DNA of 64,000 nucleotides from Acidovorax kalamii (GTDB lineage Bacteria; Pseudomonadota; Gammaproteobacteria; Burkholderiales; Burkholderiaceae_C): positions 62,001 to 126,000 of the forward strand of contig NZ_NOIG01000010.1 of the NCBI RefSeq assembly GCF_002245625.1, read 5' to 3'. The notes below the pieces were generated by a model that was given only the letters and a program-made list of their open reading frames with translations, was not told the origin of the DNA and made no database searches. Shown piece by piece: positions 59,828 to 64,000 of this stretch (position 1 is its first letter; every line of letters starts with the position of its first letter). A program made the translations under genes and the position numbers.

Positions 59828-61345
59828 TCAACTGGCTTTCACGATGGCTCGCATGATTCGTTCTTGGGATGCTTCGGCGGTGGGCATCTCGGCCACAAAG
59901 CGGCCTTCGTTCATCACATAGATGCGGTCCGTGATGCCCAGCAGCTCGGGCATTTCGGAGGAGATCACGATCACGCATTTGCCCTCCGCCGCCAGCTGGG
60001 CGATGAGGGTGTAGATCTCGTACTTGGCGCCCACGTCGATGCCGCGCGTGGGCTCGTCGAGGATGAGCACTTCGGGGCTGGTGAACAGCCATTTGCTCAG
60101 CACCACTTTTTGCTGGTTGCCGCCCGAGAGGTTCAGCGTCTTCTGGTCCACGCCCGAGCAGCGGATGCGCAGCTTCTCGCGGTAGTCCTGTGCCACGCGG
60201 TGTTCCTGACCGCTGTCGATCACGCTGGCGAACGACACGCCCGACAGGTTGGCCAGCGAGGTGTTGAACTGGATGTCTTCGTTCAGCACCAGGCCATTGC
60301 CCTTGCGGTCTTCGGTCACATAGGCCAGGCCGTGGCGCACGGCCTTTTCCACCGTGCTCACGTCGATGGGCTGGCCGTGCAGCCGCACTTCGCCGCTGAT
60401 GCGCTGGCCCCACGAGCGGCCGAAGATGCTCATGGCCAGCTCGGTGCGGCCTGCGCCCATCAGGCCCGCAATGCCCACAATCTCGCCGCGCCGCACATTC
60501 AGGTCGATGCCCTTGAGGTGCTCGCGGTCGCTGCGCTGCGGGTGGTGGGCGCGCCAGTTGCGCACCTCAAAAACAATGTCGCCCACTTGCGGCTGGCGCT
60601 GGGGGTAGCGGTCGCTCATCTCGCGCCCCACCATGGCCTGGATCACGCGGTCTTCGCTCACCGGGCCCTCGCGGCAGTCCAGCATCTGCACGGTGCTGCC
60701 ATCGCGCAGCACGGTGATGGCATCCGCCACGCGGGAGATTTCGTTGAGCTTGTGCGAGATCAGGATGCAGGTGATGCCCTGGGCCTTCAGCTCCAGCAGC
60801 AGGTCCAGCAGGGCCTGGCTGTCGTTCTCGTTGAGGCTGGCGGTGGGCTCATCCAGGATCAGCAGGCGCACCTTGCGCGACAGCGCCTTGGCAATTTCCA
60901 CCAGCTGCTGCTTGCCCACGCCCAGCTGGCCCACTGGCGTATCGGGCGACTCGTTCAGGCCGACCTTGTGCAGCAGCGCCTGTGCGCGGCTGTGTGCGGC
61001 CATCCAGTCGATGACGCCGTGCCGCGCGGTTTCGTTGCCCAGGAAGATGTTCTCGGCAATCGACAGCAGCGGCACCAGCGCCAGCTCCTGGTGAATGATG
61101 ATGATGCCCAGGTGCTCGCTGTCGCGGATGCCGGCAAACTCGCGCTCCTGCCCGTCGAACAGGATCTGGCCGCTGTAGCTGCCATGGGGGTACACACCCG
61201 ACAGCACCTTCATCAGCGTGGATTTGCCCGCCCCGTTTTCGCCGACGATGGCATGGATCTCCCCGGCCTGCACCTGCAGGTTGACCTGGTTCAGCGCCAC
61301 CACGCCGGGGAAGGTTTTGCGGATGTTCCGCATTTCAAGAAGCAT
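59828..61345 (-). CDS. gguA: Sugar ABC transporter ATPase, GguA/MmsA type
   Basis: 505-residue tandem ATPase. First domain: [20 protein letters not shown], and [20 protein letters not shown]. Second: [40 protein letters not shown] and [35 protein letters not shown] and [12 protein letters not shown] segments fit GguA. A 110-bp gap with a strong hairpin separates it from chvE. Confidence 0.93.
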   Translation of the reverse strand: MLLEMRNIRKTFPGVVALNQVNLQVQAGEIHAIVGENGAGKSTLMKVLSGVYPHGSYSGQILFDGQEREFAGIRDSEHLGIIIIHQELALVPLLSIAENIFLGNETARHGVIDWMAAHSRAQALLHKVGLNESPDTPVGQLGVGKQQLVEIAKALSRKVRLLILDEPTASLNENDSQALLDLLLELKAQGITCILISHKLNEISRVADAITVLRDGSTVQMLDCREGPVSEDRVIQAMVGREMSDRYPQRQPQVGDIVFEVRNWRAHHPQRSDREHLKGIDLNVRRGEIVGIAGLMGAGRTELAMSIFGRSWGQRISGEVRLHGQPIDVSTVEKAVRHGLAYVTEDRKGNGLVLNEDIQFNTSLANLSGVSFASVIDSGQEHRVAQDYREKLRIRCSGVDQKTLNLSGGNQQKVVLSKWLFTSPEVLILDEPTRGIDVGAKYEIYTLIAQLAAEGKCVIVISSEMPELLGITDRIYVMNEGRFVAEMPTAEASQERIMRAIVKAS

Positions 61346-61391
61346 GGTCTCTCAGTCTGTTGGCGGGGCCTTGGGGCCCATCCCGGTTGCA

Positions 61392-61429
61392 CGCCGCCTG
61401 CGCTGCCCCAGCAGCATTTGCAGGCGGCG
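61392..61429 (-). other. Stem-loop between chvE and gguA
   Basis: CGCCGCCTGC and GCAGGCGGCG are a perfect 10-bp inverted repeat around an 18-base loop, in the gap after the binding-protein gene. Hairpins here commonly protect the binding-protein mRNA and reduce read-through to the ATPase gene. There is no U tract to make it a full terminator. Confidence 0.6.
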
Positions 61430-61455
61430 GGTCTACATGCAGAAGCCGCTCGCGC

Positions 61456-62526
61456 TTACTTGATTTGCGATTCCTTGTAGTACCCGCTGCCCACCAGCAC
61501 CGCGTTCCAGTTGGAGGAATCCACTGCCACCGGCTTGAGCAGGTACGAGGGCACCACCTTCACGCCGTTGTTGTAGGTCTTGGTGTCGTTGATCTCGGGC
61601 TGCTTGCCTGTCAGTACGGCGTCCACCATGTTGGCGGCCACCTTGGCCAGCTCGCGGGTGTCCTTGAACACGGTGGAAGACTGCTCGCCCTTGAGGATGG
61701 ACTTGATGGAAGGCACCTCAGCGTCTTGGCCGCTGACCACAGGGCAGGGCTGCTGGGCGGTGCAGTAGCCCACGCCCTTGAGGGAGGACAGGATGCCGAT
61801 CGAGATGCCGTCATAGGGCGAGAGCACCGCATGCACCTTGTCCTTGCCGTAGTAGGCCGACAGCAGGTTGTCCATGCGCGCCTGGGCCACCGAGCCGTCC
61901 CAGCGCAGCGTGCCCACCTTGTTCATGCCTGTCTGCTTGCTGCGTACCACCAGCTTGCCGCTGTCGATATACGGTTGCAGCACGCTCATGGCGCCGTCGT
62001 AGAAGAAAAAGGCGTTGTTGTCGTCGGGTGAGCCGCCGAACAGTTCGATGTTGAACGGGCCCTTGCCTTGCTTGAGGCCCAGCTTGTCCACGATGGAGGT
62101 GGCCTGCAGCACACCCACCTGGAAGTTGTCGAACGTGGCGTAGTAGTCCACGTTCTTCGAGCCCTTGATGAGACGGTCGTACGCAATGACCTTCACGCCC
62201 TTGTCGGCCGCGTTTTGCAGCGCCTTGGACAGCGTGGTGCCGTCAATCGACGCGATCACCAGCACCTTGGCGCCCTTGGTGATCATGTTCTCGATTTGCG
62301 CGAGCTGGTTGGGGATGTCGTCTTCGGCGTACTGCAGGTCGGTCTTGTAGCCCCGGTCCTTGAGCACCTTGACCATGTTGTCGCCATCGGCAATCCAGCG
62401 GGCCGAGGACTTGGTGGGCATCGAGATGCCGATGGTGCCCTTGTCCTGGGCCGAAGCCACGGACGTGGCTCCGATGGCAGCCAGTGTCACGCTGGCCAAC
62501 ACGGTCTTGAAAATTGCACGCTTCAT
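61456..62526 (-). CDS. chvE: Multiple-sugar binding periplasmic protein ChvE
   Basis: 356-residue periplasmic binding protein for galactose, arabinose and related sugars. The signal peptide ends SVASA-QDKG. Body: [80 protein letters not shown] and [20 protein letters not shown], all close to ChvE. In Agrobacterium ChvE also presents sugars to a sensor kinase; here it is simply upstream of gguAB. Confidence 0.94.
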   Translation of the reverse strand: MKRAIFKTVLASVTLAAIGATSVASAQDKGTIGISMPTKSSARWIADGDNMVKVLKDRGYKTDLQYAEDDIPNQLAQIENMITKGAKVLVIASIDGTTLSKALQNAADKGVKVIAYDRLIKGSKNVDYYATFDNFQVGVLQATSIVDKLGLKQGKGPFNIELFGGSPDDNNAFFFYDGAMSVLQPYIDSGKLVVRSKQTGMNKVGTLRWDGSVAQARMDNLLSAYYGKDKVHAVLSPYDGISIGILSSLKGVGYCTAQQPCPVVSGQDAEVPSIKSILKGEQSSTVFKDTRELAKVAANMVDAVLTGKQPEINDTKTYNNGVKVVPSYLLKPVAVDSSNWNAVLVGSGYYKESQIK

Positions 62527-62590
62527 TTGGTTTTGTCTCCTGTTTTGTTTTGAATACCTACGCCATCGCAGCGGGCGGGTGGCTTTAAAA

Positions 62591-62650
62591 CCGTTCGGGT
62601 TGAGCCTGCCTGCGCCTTGCGCGGCGCTTCGACAGGCTCAGCGTGAACGG
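62591..62650. repeat. REP-like dyad between ytfQ and chvE
   Basis: CCGTTCGGGTTGAGCCTG on one side and CAGGCTCAGCGTGAACGG on the other form an imperfect inverted repeat with GC-rich centre. The right arm TTCGACAGGCTCAGCGTGAA matches a palindromic sequence common in intergenic regions of many proteobacteria. It lies between two binding-protein genes and may stabilise the upstream mRNA. Confidence 0.7.
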
Positions 62651-62678
62651 GTGGGAGCGTTGTGAGTGCTGACCGGTC

Positions 62679-63647
62679 TTAGTACTTGCGGTTCGGGAAT
62701 TCCTTTGCCGCCACTTCCATCGGGAAGATGCCTTCTTCCGTCACGATGCGCTTGGGCACGGCCTTGCCTGCCTTGATGTCCTTCACGGCGCTCATCAGCT
62801 GCGGGCCCAGCAGGGGGCTGCATTCCACGCTCACATTGAGCTTGCCGGCGATCATGGCTTCGAAGGCGCCCTTCACCGCGTCGATGGAGATGATCACGAT
62901 GTCCTTGGCGGGCTTCATGCCGGCCTCTTCGATGGCCTGGATGGCGCCAATCGCCATGTCGTCGTTGTGCGCGTACAGCACATTGATCTTCTTGCCCTCG
63001 GCCTTCAGGAAGGCTTCCATCACTTCCTTGCCCTTGGCACGGGTGAAGTCGCCGGTCTGGCTGCGGATGATCTTGAACTTGGCGTCGGCCTTGATGACTT
63101 CTTCAAAGCCCTTCTTGCGGTCGATGGCAGGGGCGGAGCCCACAGTGCCTTGCAGCTCGACGATGTTGACCTCGCCCTTCTGGTCCTTCATCTTCTCTAC
63201 CAGCCAGCGGCCGGCCTTGCGGCCTTCTTCCACAAAGTCCGAGCCCATGAAGGTCACATACAGCGAGGTGTCCTTGGTGTTCACTGCGCGGTCGGTCAGC
63301 ACCACGGGGATCTTGGCGGCCTTGGCCTCACGCAGCACGGGCTCCCAGCCGGACTCCACCACGGGCGAGAATGCAATCACGTCCACCTTCTGCGCGATGA
63401 ACGAGCGGATGGCCTTGATCTGGTTCTCCTGCTTTTGCTGCGCGTCCGAGAACTTCAGTTCAATGCCCGCCTCCTTGGCGGCGGACTTGATGGACTCGGT
63501 GTTGGCGGTGCGCCATTCGCTCTCGGCCCCTACCTGGCTGAAGCCCAGTACGATGGGCTTTTGCGCCCAGGCGGCGCCGGGCAGCAATGCGGCCACGGGC
63601 ACGGCGGTCAACGCAGCAGCTACGGTGCGGCGGTTCATTTTCATCAT
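62679..63647 (-). CDS. ytfQ: Sugar ABC transporter binding protein, YtfQ type
   Basis: 322-residue periplasmic protein close to galactofuranose-binding YtfQ. The signal peptide ends LPGAAWA-QKP. Motifs: IVLGFSQVGAESEWRTANTE, AQQKQENQIKAIRSFIAQKV, VIAFSPVVESGWEPVLREAK, YAHNDDMAIGAIQAIEEAGM and VECSPLLGPQLMSAV. Starts at 63647, with a second ATG codon next to it. It is 81 bp after the aldehyde dehydrogenase gene and pairs with ytfR, ytfT and yjfF further downstream. Confidence 0.93.
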   Translation of the reverse strand: MMKMNRRTVAAALTAVPVAALLPGAAWAQKPIVLGFSQVGAESEWRTANTESIKSAAKEAGIELKFSDAQQKQENQIKAIRSFIAQKVDVIAFSPVVESGWEPVLREAKAAKIPVVLTDRAVNTKDTSLYVTFMGSDFVEEGRKAGRWLVEKMKDQKGEVNIVELQGTVGSAPAIDRKKGFEEVIKADAKFKIIRSQTGDFTRAKGKEVMEAFLKAEGKKINVLYAHNDDMAIGAIQAIEEAGMKPAKDIVIISIDAVKGAFEAMIAGKLNVSVECSPLLGPQLMSAVKDIKAGKAVPKRIVTEEGIFPMEVAAKEFPNRKY

Positions 63648-63728
63648 CTTGTCTCCTGTCTGTATTGGTTGGTTGACGACGGTTGCGGGATGGAAAAAGG
63701 GGAACGAACGAAAAGGGCTCTTGAGAAC

Positions 63729-64000
63729 TCAGGCCAGCATGTAGCCTGTCTTGACGGTGGTGTAGAACTCGGCCGCGTAGCGACCTTGTTCGCGGGCGCC
63801 GTAGCTCGACTCCTTGCGGCCGCCAAAGGGCACATGGAAGTCCACACCCGCCGTGGGCAGGTTCACCATGGTCATGCCCACGGAGGCGTGGCGCTTGAAA
63901 TGCATGGCGCGCTTGAGCGATGTGGTGCAGATGCCCGCGCACAGGCCAAAGGGCGTGTCGTTGGCCAAGGCCAGCGCGTGGTCGTAGTCGTCGGCCCGCA
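63729..64000 (-). CDS. Aldehyde dehydrogenase, probable 2-oxoglutarate semialdehyde dehydrogenase (partial)
   Basis: C-terminal 90 residues of an NAD(P)-dependent aldehyde dehydrogenase; the rest lies beyond the right edge. Readable motifs are DDYDHALALANDTPFGLCAG, AMHFKRHASVGMTMVNLPTA and the closing PFGGRKESSYGAREQGRYAA. The ending FYTTVKTGYMLA matches sugar-acid pathway 2-oxoglutarate semialdehyde dehydrogenases. It would carry out the last step of the non-phosphorylating L-arabinose route. The catalytic Cys and Glu are not in the window. Confidence 0.85.
   Translation of the reverse strand, partial: RADDYDHALALANDTPFGLCAGICTTSLKRAMHFKRHASVGMTMVNLPTAGVDFHVPFGGRKESSYGAREQGRYAAEFYTTVKTGYMLA

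Noticed and set aside
59627..61480. A 617-codon plus-strand frame opposite gguA
   Set aside because: Antisense shadow; gguA on the minus strand has both ATPase domains intact.

Overview
The window is a GC-rich chromosomal stretch whose gene content and codon use suggest a betaproteobacterium of the Comamonadaceae (Acidovorax-like). The signs are the cysI-DUF934-cysH-cysD-cysN order, the chvE-gguAB sugar transporter, and an intergenic repeat with the core AGCTATCAAA / GCGCTTGATGGA that recurs about ten times. All assignments come from reading translations and motifs; no database search was run.

Layout. 1-6.8 kb holds thiamine genes: a leftward thiO-thiS-thiG-thiE operon behind a TPP riboswitch, a divergent thiD, two small unrelated genes, and a cytX-type NCS1 transporter behind a second TPP riboswitch. 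6.9-8.3 kb holds a ferredoxin-NADP reductase and 7Fe ferredoxin pair. 8.4-14.5 kb is a leftward assimilatory sulfate reduction operon (tauE-like, cysI, DUF934, cysH, cysD, cysN). 14.6-16.9 kb holds mnmC and yggX.

16.9-37.9 kb is a sulfur-scavenging region. It holds an orphan sulfate-binding protein, an ssu alkanesulfonate operon (ssuE, two SsuA-like proteins, ssuD, a VOC protein, ssuC, ssuB, a molbindin), and a TetR/oxidoreductase/SDR group with matching palindromic candidate operators. It continues with a 265-bp MITE-like fold-back element, an LLM-class flavin monooxygenase and a TauD-family dioxygenase. A divergent rightward run then encodes binding protein, two different permeases, ATPase, second binding protein and a cytoplasmic-type sulfatase, followed by a CysB-type LysR regulator. 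Together these genes would import organosulfonates and sulfate esters, release sulfite or sulfate, and feed the cys operon.

38.2-42.4 kb encodes a MASE4-like hybrid histidine kinase with a C-terminal Hpt domain, overlapping a receiver-EAL protein; this is a candidate phosphorelay to cyclic-di-GMP turnover. 42.5-47.1 kb, leftward, holds a lipoprotein, a YkgJ cysteine-cluster protein, a PD-(D/E)XK nuclease-XPD/DinG helicase fusion, and an overlapping second nuclease-like gene. 47.5-49.1 kb is a lower-GC OLD-family ATPase-TOPRIM nuclease that looks acquired.

49.2-64 kb is one leftward sugar-acid cluster. It has the C-terminal end of a semialdehyde dehydrogenase, ytfQ and chvE binding proteins, gguA/gguB, ytfR/ytfT/yjfF, a sugar-acid dehydratase, a DapA-family KDA dehydratase/aldolase, and dgoK, dgoA, dgoD. 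This is consistent with uptake and oxidative breakdown of L-arabinose and D-galactose. No tRNA, rRNA, CRISPR array or intact insertion sequence was seen.
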